Positions 24,375 through 33,460 of a stretch of DNA of 64,000 nt are shown piece after piece. Source of the stretch: Oleiphilus messinensis (lineage in GTDB: Bacteria; Pseudomonadota; Gammaproteobacteria; Pseudomonadales; Oleiphilaceae); NCBI RefSeq assembly GCF_002162375.1, contig NZ_CP021425.1, forward strand, positions 5,878,501-5,942,500. Reading direction: 5' to 3'. The notes below the pieces were generated by a model that ran no database searches, was not told the origin of the DNA, and saw only the letters and a program-made list of their open reading frames with translations. A program made the position numbers and the translations under genes. The stretch's first letter is position 1, and each line of letters begins with the position of its first letter.

Positions 24375-26912
24375 ATGGGAAGCAGTGTAATAAAGAAAAC
24401 AGGAATTGGACTGACTGGAATCCTAATCGTTTTAGTCGGTATTGGAGCCTATGTATATTTCATTCAACGGGGCTACATCGAGCCTGAATTGAACCGGGAG
24501 ATATCCAGTGCGGCACTCCAGCAAAAAGTTGATGTTTATCGCGATGGATACGGTATTCCTCACATCTTCGGAGAATCGCTCGAAGATGTGTATTTCGCAG
24601 TCGGCTATACCATGGCTGAAGAACGTCTCACACAGGTTGAATTGATTCGACGTACTGCTAAAGGAGAACTGGCAGAAATATTTGGCCCCAAACTAGTTGA
24701 TTACGACAAATGGTCTCGATCACGGGCCTACACTCAAGAAGAGCTATCCACGATGATAGCAGGCCTGCATGACAACCCCCGAAAAGCGTTTCTCGCGATG
24801 GTCAAAGGGTTGAATCACTACATTCAGGAGGCAGTCGATCATCCTGATGAAAAACGCCCTATCGAATTTGACTTTTTAGGCATTGAGCTCCAACCCTTTA
24901 CCCCGGAGGATATTCTCTCCGGCATCACCTTGATTCTACGTAAATTCGGATCGAGTGGTGGCACAGAGTTAACCAATCAGGCATTCCTGCAAGCGCTCGT
25001 TGAACGGTATGGGAACGATACCGCCCAGCTGATTTTTGACGATATTTTGCCCCTAGCGGATCCGGACGCCCATGCAATCGCGGACGATAGCAAGCGAACA
25101 CGACTACACCAGTCAAGCAACGCCGTCTCCATGTCAAGAACCCAGTTGTCAGCCACTGCGCTAGCGGCATCGGCAGAGTTCCGCGAACAGACCCTGGCGT
25201 CTGTTGATGTGGTAAGTCAATTCGGTATTTCACAGGGCGCGAGCCGCACCATCGTGATCGGTCCGGAACGCTCGGCGACCGGTAACCCACTTATTCTTCA
25301 GGGTACTGCCGATGGCCGGGAAATCCACATCAAGACGCCCGAGTTTGAATTCGCAGGGCTCACTGTGCCTCCCATGGGCATTCCCCTGCAAGGGAAAAAC
25401 ATGCACATTGGTACGGTCGTCACAACAGGGGAACGTGACACCATAGATATTTTTGCCTTGCAAACAGATCCCGACAACCCGAATCGTTACCGGTACCGGG
25501 GACAGTGGCATGACATGGAGCTCCGCACGGAAACAATTAATGTAAAAGGGGCAGAGCCGGTTAGCTTTGAACTCGCAACAACCGTCCATGGCCGGGTAAT
25601 ACTACGTGACCAAGAAAACAATACCGCCTATGCCCAGCGATGGGCCATGTGGATGGAAGAAGCAAACGTTTGGGCCAGTGCACTGGAGATTTTGAACGTT
25701 CAGTCCGCCGACGACCTGGCGGAAAACCTCAACAGTGGATTTGCAGCCAACTCAAACCTGTCTTACGCCGATAAAAACGGACACATCGGCTTTCGACATA
25801 CCGGTAACCTGCCTATTCGCTCACCCGGTGCAGACCCAAGGCTCCCCGCCAATGGAGACGGCTCTCAGGATTGGCTGGGTATGACCCCCCATTCAGAAAA
25901 TCCCGGTTTACGAAACCCCGGAAAAGGTTTTATCCACGCCTGGAACAATACCCCGGCAAGCGGCATCACCTATGGCGACGGATCACGCTGGGGTAAACAT
26001 TTTCGAACACATCTTCCCTTGGAACTCATAGCGGGAAAAAACAAAATTTCAATTGCAGATCTGAAAGCATTCAATCGAACGATTAGTGCATCTTTCTATT
26101 CAGTTGATCTGTCACTCACTTCACCAGCCTTTTTTGCACCTTATCTGAAAGCCGCTGCAGCACGAATGGAAGATCCTCAAGCCAAACAAGCAGTACAGCT
26201 GATGCTGGAGTGGAACGGGCTATTTCTGGATAAGGATGGTGATGGCTATTACGACCATCCCGGCGCAATACTTTTCCGTACCTGGCTTCCCACGGCCCTT
26301 GAAACCGTCTTCAGTGACGATATTGATGACTGGTGGCGCAAACTTGACGATGACGTCTATATCCCCTACCAAACTTCGTTGTTGTTAAGAGCGCTGGAGG
26401 GCAAACAAGCAGGTAATCCCATGCAGTTCGATTACTTTAATGGACAAGATCCAGCAGACCTCATCGCCCAAAGCGTATCGGCCACAGTCAAACAGTTGCA
26501 TGAGCGTTTTGAGTCTGATGACCTGACGAGCTGGTTAGAGCCCGTCTATTGGCGCTATATGGTTCGCGAGGACATGCGCGATGGCGAAAAACATACATTT
26601 AATCCGAAGCGCTCAACTCGTTATGGCGGTGGCGCGGTTAAGCTACGCTATCTACCCAAAGCGTTTATCGACAATGGTGCCCCCGACTGGCTCTCGATTA
26701 TGGAAATCACCCCGGAAAAACCTTATTACCTGAGCGCCATCCCGAGTGGTGGACAAAGCTGGTTTATCAACACCGGCTGGAAGGCAAGCCCTCATATTAA
26801 TGACCAACAGACATTACATGAGGCGCTTGAGTTTAAGACGGTACATCTTGATGAGGAGACAATCCTGAAAGAGCACCAGACCCACTTGGTCATCAGGCCG
26901 GTGATCGATTAA
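24375..26912 (+). CDS. Penicillin-acylase-family (Ntn) amidohydrolase
   Basis: 845 residues. A single N-terminal membrane segment (IGLTGILIVLVGIGAYVYFI) would hold it in the inner membrane facing the periplasm. The alpha part has DVYRDGYGIPHIFGESLEDV and YTMAEERLTQVELIRR. Autocleavage should occur before Ser290, in QGASRTIVIGPERSATGNP, giving a beta subunit with N-terminal serine nucleophile; the residue before it is Ala where most family members have Gly. Beta motifs LSYADKNGHIGFRHTGNLP and a YYDHPG-containing stretch follow. Relatives cleave acyl chains from beta-lactams, homoserine lactones, lipopeptides or pyoverdine precursors; the substrate here is not known. Confidence 0.9.
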   Translation: MGSSVIKKTGIGLTGILIVLVGIGAYVYFIQRGYIEPELNREISSAALQQKVDVYRDGYGIPHIFGESLEDVYFAVGYTMAEERLTQVELIRRTAKGELAEIFGPKLVDYDKWSRSRAYTQEELSTMIAGLHDNPRKAFLAMVKGLNHYIQEAVDHPDEKRPIEFDFLGIELQPFTPEDILSGITLILRKFGSSGGTELTNQAFLQALVERYGNDTAQLIFDDILPLADPDAHAIADDSKRTRLHQSSNAVSMSRTQLSATALAASAEFREQTLASVDVVSQFGISQGASRTIVIGPERSATGNPLILQGTADGREIHIKTPEFEFAGLTVPPMGIPLQGKNMHIGTVVTTGERDTIDIFALQTDPDNPNRYRYRGQWHDMELRTETINVKGAEPVSFELATTVHGRVILRDQENNTAYAQRWAMWMEEANVWASALEILNVQSADDLAENLNSGFAANSNLSYADKNGHIGFRHTGNLPIRSPGADPRLPANGDGSQDWLGMTPHSENPGLRNPGKGFIHAWNNTPASGITYGDGSRWGKHFRTHLPLELIAGKNKISIADLKAFNRTISASFYSVDLSLTSPAFFAPYLKAAAARMEDPQAKQAVQLMLEWNGLFLDKDGDGYYDHPGAILFRTWLPTALETVFSDDIDDWWRKLDDDVYIPYQTSLLLRALEGKQAGNPMQFDYFNGQDPADLIAQSVSATVKQLHERFESDDLTSWLEPVYWRYMVREDMRDGEKHTFNPKRSTRYGGGAVKLRYLPKAFIDNGAPDWLSIMEITPEKPYYLSAIPSGGQSWFINTGWKASPHINDQQTLHEALEFKTVHLDEETILKEHQTHLVIRPVID

Positions 26913-26918
26913 GCCCTG

Positions 26919-27605
26919 CTAAATCTTGCTGTTCTGGCGACGACGCAGGCCTGTCATTGCCAGTGCAGCAACAACACAAAGCGCAAGCGAGCCGGGTTCA
27001 GGTACTTCCGAGATTGAGAGATTATCAAACTGCAGCATCTGGCTGGAATTGCGACTACCGGTAAGCGCCAGCACCAGATAATCATAGGATGCAAAATCAG
27101 CCTCACTAATCGAGAACTCATTTGAATAACCGATAAAATCAACACCATTTTCACTGCCATCATCAGGAGCATAATCACGGGTCAATCGTGTGGCGCTGGT
27201 TGGTACAGTTGACCAGGTTAGCGATCTAAGGTTGAAGGTCGCACCATCATTTGCAGCAAACACCTGCCAATAATTCAATTGGTTGCTGTAATTGCTGTAC
27301 AGTGTTTCCAGCAGGAGTTCATAGGTACCCGCATCCGGGAGAGCAATGGCATAGAGCATGCTGCGGTAGTGATTTCTATTGTCATGGTCCAGATTAATCA
27401 CACCGTTTTCAATGGAAAATGCAGCCTCGCTACTGGAATTCGTGCTGTGAGGAGCATACCAGGTATCCAGATCATCGGTACCCGCTGTCCAGGTATTTTC
27501 AGTAACCACCGACATGGCACTTTCAAAATCAAAATCGATAACGCCTGCGGTCACGTTACCCGAGACACAAACCAATACAAACAACAAAGCTCGAATCATC
27601 ATCAC
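26919..27605 (-). CDS. PEP-CTERM sorting-domain protein
   Basis: 228 residues. Signal peptide ending GNVTAG; a C-terminal VPEPGSLALCVVAALAMTG followed by LRRRQ is the tripartite PEP-CTERM tail (PEP, hydrophobic helix, basic end) recognised by exosortase. The body is beta-rich and Asn/Ser-rich (FDFESAMSVVTENTW, LQFDNLSISEV). No exosortase, PEP-CTERM transcription factor or exopolysaccharide genes occur in the window, so the sorting machinery must be elsewhere. It ends 7 bases from the acylase stop, convergently. Confidence 0.9.
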   Translation of the reverse strand: MMMIRALLFVLVCVSGNVTAGVIDFDFESAMSVVTENTWTAGTDDLDTWYAPHSTNSSSEAAFSIENGVINLDHDNRNHYRSMLYAIALPDAGTYELLLETLYSNYSNQLNYWQVFAANDGATFNLRSLTWSTVPTSATRLTRDYAPDDGSENGVDFIGYSNEFSISEADFASYDYLVLALTGSRNSSQMLQFDNLSISEVPEPGSLALCVVAALAMTGLRRRQNSKI

Positions 27606-27731
27606 ATCTCTCCAAAAATCAGTATCAGGTCAAAAGCTATTTTTAAAATTGATCTATTAAAGAGAGCGTTATCGACGGGATAAATCAGCAGGCGAAATGA
27701 CAAACGTTGTGAAATGTGAGCGGCGTTTCAA

Positions 27732-27757
27732 TAAAAAAGCCAGCACAATGCTGGCTC
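27732..27757 (-). terminator. Rho-independent terminator of the ExoY-like gene
   Basis: Read on the minus strand, AGCCAGCA-TT-TGCTGGCT style stem (8 bp) is followed directly by TTTTTTA. It begins about 28 bases after the stop codon of the cyclase gene, so that gene forms its own transcript end. Confidence 0.85.
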
Positions 27758-27785
27758 TAAAAATCGATGGCGAATGCTGTGACGA

Positions 27786-29084
27786 CTAGCGGATTTGACT
27801 GGGCAAGCCCCACACCCAGCTTTTCGGCACAAAATAACCTGCCCCCTTGAGGGCAACCGCATACTGTTTAAATTCTGCATAAGTTTCCAACGTGCACACT
27901 TCCGTGTAGGTTGCAGTCGGCAAGACCTGTCCGCTGGTGGGTCGGACCAGCGCCGAAGGCTGAAAGACCGTGAGCGGAAAGCCATCACCGAAGCCATTGC
28001 TCAGAATCTGGTTCATCTCGGACTCGGTGATCGCCCCGAAGCCTTTGTGACGGTGAGACTCCGCATTATGATGAACGCGACGCATGGGTGCCTTGGAGCC
28101 CAGTGCTCCCATCTCGGCATTCAATTCATTGATACACCGCAGTATTCGGGGCGTGAGGTTACCCATATCTTCATGTTCTTCCCGAGGATCGTATTTCCCT
28201 GATTCCTGCTGCAAATTCAGTTTCGCCTGTTCACTGTAGCGGCTGCCCTGATAATCTTTGTGATCGAACTTTCCTCCGGTGTGCAGCCGGGGATCCAACA
28301 CATTGTCCATCCCCACACCCGGACCGTAGCTCAAGCCCGGTTGTTGTTTGTTGCCAAACCACAGTCCGGGTTTATGGATCGAAGTGGATGTCAGGCTGCC
28401 GTATTGGCCCCATGACGGACAGATCGCCATCAAGTCATAGTCACCGGTCATGGGCTTCTCACCGCCTTTCTCTCCCGAGCACATCACCTCAAGAGGCCCG
28501 CCCACCTGCGCATCAACCAATTTGAAAAAGTTTGTACCGGCACCCTCCGGGTAATACCAGATTTCATAGTCGTTGCTCTGACTGCGGTGTATCGCTTTAA
28601 ACGCAAACTCTTTGCCACCGCCACTGGGTTCGCATATCAGAATTAAATCCTTGGAGCCTTGAACTTGCGTCTTGCTTTTGATCGCCTTTCGCGCCGGGTG
28701 CTCCTCTGGTCGATTTAGCTGATCATTAATTTCACTGTCCGTAAGGACCAACGTTTGCTTCTTGGCATAGCCACCTTTGATACCTTTATCATTTGCCTGG
28801 GTTCCTTTGTCTGCTTTTTGTTGATTAAACCAGACCTTACTGTACTTCCCGAGATACGGTACAAATCCCGCCTGCGGCCCCCAGTCTGAACTCTTGCCTT
28901 TTACATGAAAGTTCTTGGTTGGGTAACCCCGTTCGATCCAGCGTTTCGCCCAGGGCCCGGTAGAACGAAAGATAATCACTTCCCCGAGTTTATTTGCTAC
29001 CCGGGTGCATGCCTGCATATCGGACCGGATCATGCCATTTTGCGAATGGCGAAAAGATGCTTCTAAACCTTTAATTACAGCCAT
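27786..29084 (-). CDS. ExoY-like nucleotidyl cyclase (anthrax edema factor/CyaA catalytic family)
   Basis: 432 residues, no signal peptide, composed almost wholly of one catalytic domain. RGYPTKNFHVKGKSSDWGPQ (52-71) matches the first active-site block of ExoY and edema factor, with the two catalytic lysines at 57 and 64 (7 apart, as in edema factor K346/K353). PMTGDYDLMAICPS gives the metal-binding aspartates D215 and D217. DMGNLTPRILRCINELNAEM, RRVHHNAES and GFPLTVFQPSAL align in order with the C-terminal third of Pseudomonas ExoY from memory. ExoY is a type III effector making cyclic nucleotides in host cells; neither a secretion system nor a chaperone is seen here, so delivery is unknown. 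GAGG ribosome site; own terminator. Confidence 0.88.
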   Translation of the reverse strand: MAVIKGLEASFRHSQNGMIRSDMQACTRVANKLGEVIIFRSTGPWAKRWIERGYPTKNFHVKGKSSDWGPQAGFVPYLGKYSKVWFNQQKADKGTQANDKGIKGGYAKKQTLVLTDSEINDQLNRPEEHPARKAIKSKTQVQGSKDLILICEPSGGGKEFAFKAIHRSQSNDYEIWYYPEGAGTNFFKLVDAQVGGPLEVMCSGEKGGEKPMTGDYDLMAICPSWGQYGSLTSTSIHKPGLWFGNKQQPGLSYGPGVGMDNVLDPRLHTGGKFDHKDYQGSRYSEQAKLNLQQESGKYDPREEHEDMGNLTPRILRCINELNAEMGALGSKAPMRRVHHNAESHRHKGFGAITESEMNQILSNGFGDGFPLTVFQPSALVRPTSGQVLPTATYTEVCTLETYAEFKQYAVALKGAGYFVPKSWVWGLPSQIR

Positions 29085-29342
29085 GCCAAGCCTCGTTTAC
29101 GAGTTTTTATTTTCAATTTGGATTTGATCATGTTTCAGAGTAGACCAGAGTCGCCTATTTCAAACAGGTTTCAATCGAAAAGTCCCAGTGTGTCTGTGAC
29201 TCAGTTAACATGCCCTATAATCAACTGCGCCAAATCGACCACTTAACCCTCAGCAAAATTTTGGCAAAAAATGACCTCGACCACAGCACCTGTCAGTCAG
29301 TACACTTGTACCACACAAAACACACCAATAGGGAGCAGATCC

Positions 29343-30161
29343 ATGCCGGATATGGATGATTTTCAGGCGTTTGAGTTTTCGTATGATGGCCTGAGCAAAC
29401 CGGTCTTTAAATTGGGGAGCGACGATCAGCCTGCGGTTCTCATCATGATTGAGCTGCCCGGTATGACACGGCATACGGTTGAATTCGCCAGACGTCTCAA
29501 TCGGGAAGGCTATACCATCTATCTGCCACTCCTTTTTGGTAAGCCCGACAGTCCCTATGAACCGGGACGAAATTTGTTCAAGATTTGTATTCAAAAAGAG
29601 TTTAACTTGCTGGCACACAACAAACCGAGTCAGGTCACCGAGTGGCTTCGGGCGCTGTGCCGGGAGATGCAGAAACAATCCGGTGGGCCAGTCGGCGCAA
29701 TTGGCATGTGCTTTACCGGCGGCTTTGCGCTCTCGTTATTGATCGATGAAGCTGTCGCCGCCCCCGTCGTCTCACAACCCGGTTACGCCAGAGGTTTCCT
29801 GACCAAAAAAGGAAGAGCAGACCTGGGGATTCCTGACTCAGAACTGGACCAGGCCGTTAGCCGCTCACTGAATGAAAACATTCCCGTACTCGGCTTACGC
29901 TTTACCCACGATGTAATCTGCCCCAAAGCCCGCTTTGATGCCCTGGAACAACGGCTGGGCAAAAACTTCATACGCATCGATATCGACAGCTCACTCCGCA
30001 ATCCCCACAAGATCCCCGTCTATGCCCACTCCGTACTTACGGTAGACTATCAAGACAAAGAAGGACATCCAACACGGCTTGCTTATGAAAGGTTAGTGGC
30101 GTTTTTGAATGAACGTTTGCCGCACGCAAGTTCGAGCAAGATCGCTGAAACCAGTGTTTAA
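29343..30161 (+). CDS. Dienelactone-hydrolase-family alpha/beta hydrolase
   Basis: 272 residues from the ATG at 29343, chosen for the GGGAG ribosome site 8 bases ahead (an in-frame start 24 codons earlier lacks one). The nucleophile elbow is GAIGMCFTGGF with a catalytic Cys, as in dienelactone hydrolases; FTHDVICP supplies the Asp and YAHSVLTVDY the His. Cytoplasmic. DLH proteins cleave cyclic esters in aromatic degradation, but many relatives have other substrates. Divergent from the ExoY-like gene and 11 bases ahead of the next gene. Confidence 0.82.
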   Translation: MPDMDDFQAFEFSYDGLSKPVFKLGSDDQPAVLIMIELPGMTRHTVEFARRLNREGYTIYLPLLFGKPDSPYEPGRNLFKICIQKEFNLLAHNKPSQVTEWLRALCREMQKQSGGPVGAIGMCFTGGFALSLLIDEAVAAPVVSQPGYARGFLTKKGRADLGIPDSELDQAVSRSLNENIPVLGLRFTHDVICPKARFDALEQRLGKNFIRIDIDSSLRNPHKIPVYAHSVLTVDYQDKEGHPTRLAYERLVAFLNERLPHASSSKIAETSV

Positions 30162-30172
30162 GGAGATCCCGT

Positions 30173-30868
30173 GTGAATACGTCAAACTATATCAAGCAAC
30201 AAGTCGCATCATTCAGCCGAGAGTGGCATCGCACCGGTGTATTTCTGGCCGGAGTACGCAGCGAATCAGGATTCAGCAACCGGGGCGAAGGGAAAGATTT
30301 ATTCATCCTGCTCCCCAACGACACGAATAAACGACAAATAGCTGCACATAATGCAATTGTAGTGGGTGCAGAAACCGATTGGCCTGAGCTCTGGGTGCGC
30401 CCCAGCTATTCAAGCTACGAAGTGGCCTTCGCCCAATTCGCGCAATGGCATGCAGACTACGACTACCTTAACGCACCCGATAAATCCCGATACGATGTCG
30501 ACCACGTCTTCAGCCACACCCGAGCCGGTCCAGCACAACTCAACATGCAATACGTCCGCCTCGCATTAGTGGAACGCAGTGCCAATCGCAGTTGGGGTTC
30601 TTTCGTCGAAAAGGCCATGGTCACCACAGATGCAAGGCACCAAAACAAAACCCACCATTACGCCACCCTGTTCCTGCTCGCAAAACTCATCGGCCTCAAC
30701 GCACCAAGCAAGGTCTCCTATCTCGACGATATCAAGAAACTGGCCAAAAAACTGATCAACCAGGGCTTTGGCAGGGAGGCAGAATACGACCTGTTTGTAT
30801 TTCAAATGCAGTATCTATACGAAGTGGAAGTACTGAACATACCGCCACTACGTAAACGATTTCCGTGA
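30173..30868 (+). CDS. Hypothetical cytoplasmic protein
   Basis: 231 residues starting at GTG, supported by AAGGAG 6 bases ahead. No signal peptide or membrane segment. The middle has a well-ordered patch: SRYDVDHVFSHTRAGPAQL then YVRLALVERSANRSWGSFVE. The DVDH...NR.WG pattern looks like a metal or nucleic-acid-binding active site (HNH-like), but I cannot assign a family. The C-terminal 80 residues are helical. It lies 11 bases after the DLH gene, so the two are likely one operon. Confidence 0.6.
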   Translation: MNTSNYIKQQVASFSREWHRTGVFLAGVRSESGFSNRGEGKDLFILLPNDTNKRQIAAHNAIVVGAETDWPELWVRPSYSSYEVAFAQFAQWHADYDYLNAPDKSRYDVDHVFSHTRAGPAQLNMQYVRLALVERSANRSWGSFVEKAMVTTDARHQNKTHHYATLFLLAKLIGLNAPSKVSYLDDIKKLAKKLINQGFGREAEYDLFVFQMQYLYEVEVLNIPPLRKRFP

Positions 30869-30895
30869 AGAATTACTCAGTGGATCTCAGCAAAA

Positions 30896-31249
30896 CTACT
30901 CTACTCGCAATAAAGTTTGGCCATCCCAGTCATCTTGATACTCCACGACAAACGATAATTCAGTACGATTAAAAGTGATTATGCTGACGTTGCCCGATTC
31001 GACTGAGTCTTCGTAGAGCGGGACAATTAAATCTTGATTACATGCATCGAGTTGAGGCTTGCCATCAAAAACTTGGAAGATAACCGTTTTGTCGTGCCAC
31101 CCAGAAATACGACGTACTAAAAAATACTGAGTACCAAGCGTCGAATTTGTGGCTACTATCTCCGTCGTATCAACAACCGGGGGACAATCTATCCTCTGAT
31201 CGGAACAGGCTGTCAGCCCCATCAAAATTACACTCAGAATGTTGACCAT
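30896..31249 (-). CDS. Small hypothetical lipoprotein
   Basis: 117 residues from the ATG at 31249 (GGAG nine bases ahead). Signal sequence MVNILSVILMGLTAC with lipobox LTAC gives a lipidated cysteine at residue 15. The mature part is about 100 residues of alternating strands (LGTQYFLVRRISGWHDKTVI, ELSFVVEYQDDWDG) with two further cysteines. No family recognised. Convergent with the preceding plus-strand gene. Confidence 0.6.
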   Translation of the reverse strand: MVNILSVILMGLTACSDQRIDCPPVVDTTEIVATNSTLGTQYFLVRRISGWHDKTVIFQVFDGKPQLDACNQDLIVPLYEDSVESGNVSIITFNRTELSFVVEYQDDWDGQTLLRVE

Positions 31250-31416
31250 CGTCTCGAAACTCCATTTTCCGAGCACTATAATTGAAAGCAGAAGGAAGAT
31301 CCTACCACAGAAAACAGTATAATATAGAGGTAGAAATCCCCCATTTTATCGGCAGACAAATCTACGAACTCTGTATCGGGAAATTGACAACGAGTGAGTA
31401 ATTACGATAGCAAACA

Positions 31417-32016
31417 ATGGATATGAATCAGCAGCAACTCACAGACTGCGCGGAGTACTTTTTATCTCGATTTGAATCGCTCGGAGCGACAGATATTCGC
31501 GAGCTCATTCCGGATGAGGTATTTCGCGTTCACCACTTGGCCAAGAGTGAAACGCTTGTGGCATGCGGTAAACAAGACAACCGTTTGTATCTGGTCATTG
31601 ATGGCTTGCTGAAGATTGACCACGTTACAGAGAATGGTCGCCACTATGTTCGGGCATTTCTCAGGGAGGACATGTTTTACGCCACTCTCAGCAGCATTCT
31701 CACACAATCACCCAACCAGTGTACGGTGCAGGCAATCGAACCCTGCACGATCTGCTCTATTCCATTTTCCTGCCTGCAAACGGGCCTGGATCAATCACTC
31801 AAGCTCAATATTGCCTGGCGACGTTATATGGAACAGCATTTCATCCGTCATGAACGTCGAGAACTGGATCTGCTGGGTAACGATGCCCGGAAACGCTATA
31901 TCAACTTCATTCGGGATTACCCCAGTCTCGAATCACGAATACCGAATCACCTGATCGCAGCCTATTTAGGTGTCACGGAACAATCTCTTTCACGCATCAA
32001 GCGGAATCTTACCTGA
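31417..32016 (+). CDS. Crp/Fnr-family transcriptional regulator
   Basis: 199 residues. Cyclic-nucleotide-binding-like beta roll in the first 120 residues (LVACGKQDNRLYLVIDGLLK, VRAFLREDMFYATLSSIL), a long dimer helix (LNIAWRRYMEQHFIRHERRE) and a short C-terminal HTH (IPNHLIAAYLGVTEQSLSRI). The Arg and Glu contacts for cAMP are not evident, and no Fnr-type N-terminal cysteines occur, so the ligand is unclear. It is 94 bases upstream of the monoglyceride-lipase-like gene. Confidence 0.88.
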   Translation: MDMNQQQLTDCAEYFLSRFESLGATDIRELIPDEVFRVHHLAKSETLVACGKQDNRLYLVIDGLLKIDHVTENGRHYVRAFLREDMFYATLSSILTQSPNQCTVQAIEPCTICSIPFSCLQTGLDQSLKLNIAWRRYMEQHFIRHERRELDLLGNDARKRYINFIRDYPSLESRIPNHLIAAYLGVTEQSLSRIKRNLT

Positions 32017-32110
32017 TTCAAGATCTCACCTTATCATTTGGTAATGCCTGTACGAGCACATTCCTCTACCGTTAGAGCAATCACACGGCTCAAAACGAAG
32101 AGGATGCAAC

Positions 32111-32947
32111 ATGACAACCCAATGGCAGGACTTCTCATACACTTCAGTCACAGGACATCACTGTTGGGGATACCACGCAGGTGGTACGCGTGGCACAATA
32201 CTGTTTCTGCACGGCTGGGGCGATCATGGGGAGCGTTACAGGGAACTCGGCGAACAGTTTCATGCCCGCGGTTTTGCTGTGGTTCTTCCTGATCTGCCAG
32301 GGCACGGTCGATCTGCCGGCCCTCGGGCGAGAGTCGAGCGATTTTCTGATCTAGTGGGCGATTGTTTGCGTATTCTGGAGACACTGAATATTACTGAACC
32401 GGTATGGTTAAACGGTCATAGTATGGGCGGCTGCCTGGCCTTTCATCTTGCACTGCAGTACCCGGAACGGGTGAAGGGTGTGATATTTAACAGCGCAGCT
32501 CTGACGATCAACCCTGCCATTCAACTCTGGAAACGCATGTTGTCCAGACTGCTCGGGCGTCACTTCCCTCACTTGAAACTGGCGACACTGAAACAAGCCT
32601 GGATGATGAGTCAATGTCCAATTGAACGCGAGCGCTACTGCAGTGATCCGCTGATTTATCACGGGAAGATTGAGGCGGGTACAGGCTTGGAGTTGATGAA
32701 TGCCAATGGGTATGTTGCCGACAACATGGCTAATTTCAGACATTGCTTTTTGGCACTTCAAGGAGCGAAAGATGCACTCGTCAATCCAGAGGGGCCAGAA
32801 CGGTTACATCGGATTGCAGGCGTAGAGGGTGCAGAACTTTGCATATACCCTGAAGCCCGTCACGACTTGCTGCATGACCTCGAGTCTCCTGCCGTCATGC
32901 GCAAAATGCTGGAATGGATGGAGGACCAGTGTCCTGCGCTGCCATAG
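32111..32947 (+). CDS. Alpha/beta hydrolase, lysophospholipase/monoglyceride-lipase type
   Basis: 278 residues. ILFLHGWGDHGERYRELGEQ holds the oxyanion-hole HGWG, LNGHSMGGCLAFHLALQYPE the catalytic serine in GHSMG, and the charge relay is completed by ALQGAKDALV (Asp) and PEARHDLLHDL (His). This arrangement, with the ARGFAVVLPDLPGHGRS loop, is that of Hydrolase_4 enzymes such as PldB and monoglyceride lipases. Soluble, with an AAGAGGA ribosome site. Confidence 0.87.
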   Translation: MTTQWQDFSYTSVTGHHCWGYHAGGTRGTILFLHGWGDHGERYRELGEQFHARGFAVVLPDLPGHGRSAGPRARVERFSDLVGDCLRILETLNITEPVWLNGHSMGGCLAFHLALQYPERVKGVIFNSAALTINPAIQLWKRMLSRLLGRHFPHLKLATLKQAWMMSQCPIERERYCSDPLIYHGKIEAGTGLELMNANGYVADNMANFRHCFLALQGAKDALVNPEGPERLHRIAGVEGAELCIYPEARHDLLHDLESPAVMRKMLEWMEDQCPALP

Positions 32948-33055
32948 GCGAGGAAATACGATCCGCTGCTCGTTTCCCCGCATGGACCGGGGAAACTTGA
33001 GGAAAAGCCGGCCTTAAAATAGCACCTTGGCATGCACTGAGCACAATGAATTTAC

Positions 33056-33460
33056 TTACGCGATCTTCTGCTCTGACAATCGAGCTGTCAGCGCGGCCTG
33101 GCGGGTCAGGAAGTTTTCGATGCGCAGCAAGTCTTTGGCCACATCACCTGTCGGGTTTCTTACGACTTTCTGGTCGAATTCAACGCCGTATTCATAAAAC
33201 CCGACTAATTTGTTCACCCGGACAATTCGCGCATTGATTTGCTCTATGCCGATGGTTCCCACATCCAGTTCCAGTTGAAGGGATAGCGTGATCACATCAT
33301 CAACATGGTATTCCCGGTTGGTTTTCAAGCACATTCCGAAGAATGAAAAGTCTTTTGCTCTGGCTTCTTCCCATAGTTGTTTGAGAAGGCCTTTGGACAC
33401 ACGAATGGACGATTTAAGATTGGCTGTTGGCATTCGTGTACGTGCCCGTAATTCAGTCAT
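33056..33460 (-). CDS. PilZ-domain protein (predicted c-di-GMP binding)
   Basis: 134 residues from the ATG at 33460 with GGAGG upstream. The N-terminal RARTR (RxxxR) and KDFSFFGMCL (D-x-S-x-x-G) are the two c-di-GMP contacts of PilZ domains, with DDVITLSLQLE and FYEYGVEF as the later strands. A short C-terminal helix follows. It is a single-domain protein, so it would act by binding a partner. The window also encodes an HD-GYP protein and a diguanylate cyclase about 22-25 kb away. Confidence 0.75.
   Translation of the reverse strand: MTELRARTRMPTANLKSSIRVSKGLLKQLWEEARAKDFSFFGMCLKTNREYHVDDVITLSLQLELDVGTIGIEQINARIVRVNKLVGFYEYGVEFDQKVVRNPTGDVAKDLLRIENFLTRQAALTARLSEQKIA

Noticed and set aside
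19093-26912. Lasso-peptide cluster (cyclase, TonB receptor)
   Set aside because: No precursor peptide, no transglutaminase-like B protein, and no prolyl-oligopeptidase-type isopeptidase were found; the receptor is convergent rather than co-transcribed.
24375-26912. Naming the acylase pvdQ
   Set aside because: Only superfamily-level motifs are visible and no pyoverdine genes are present, so the specific name is not supported.
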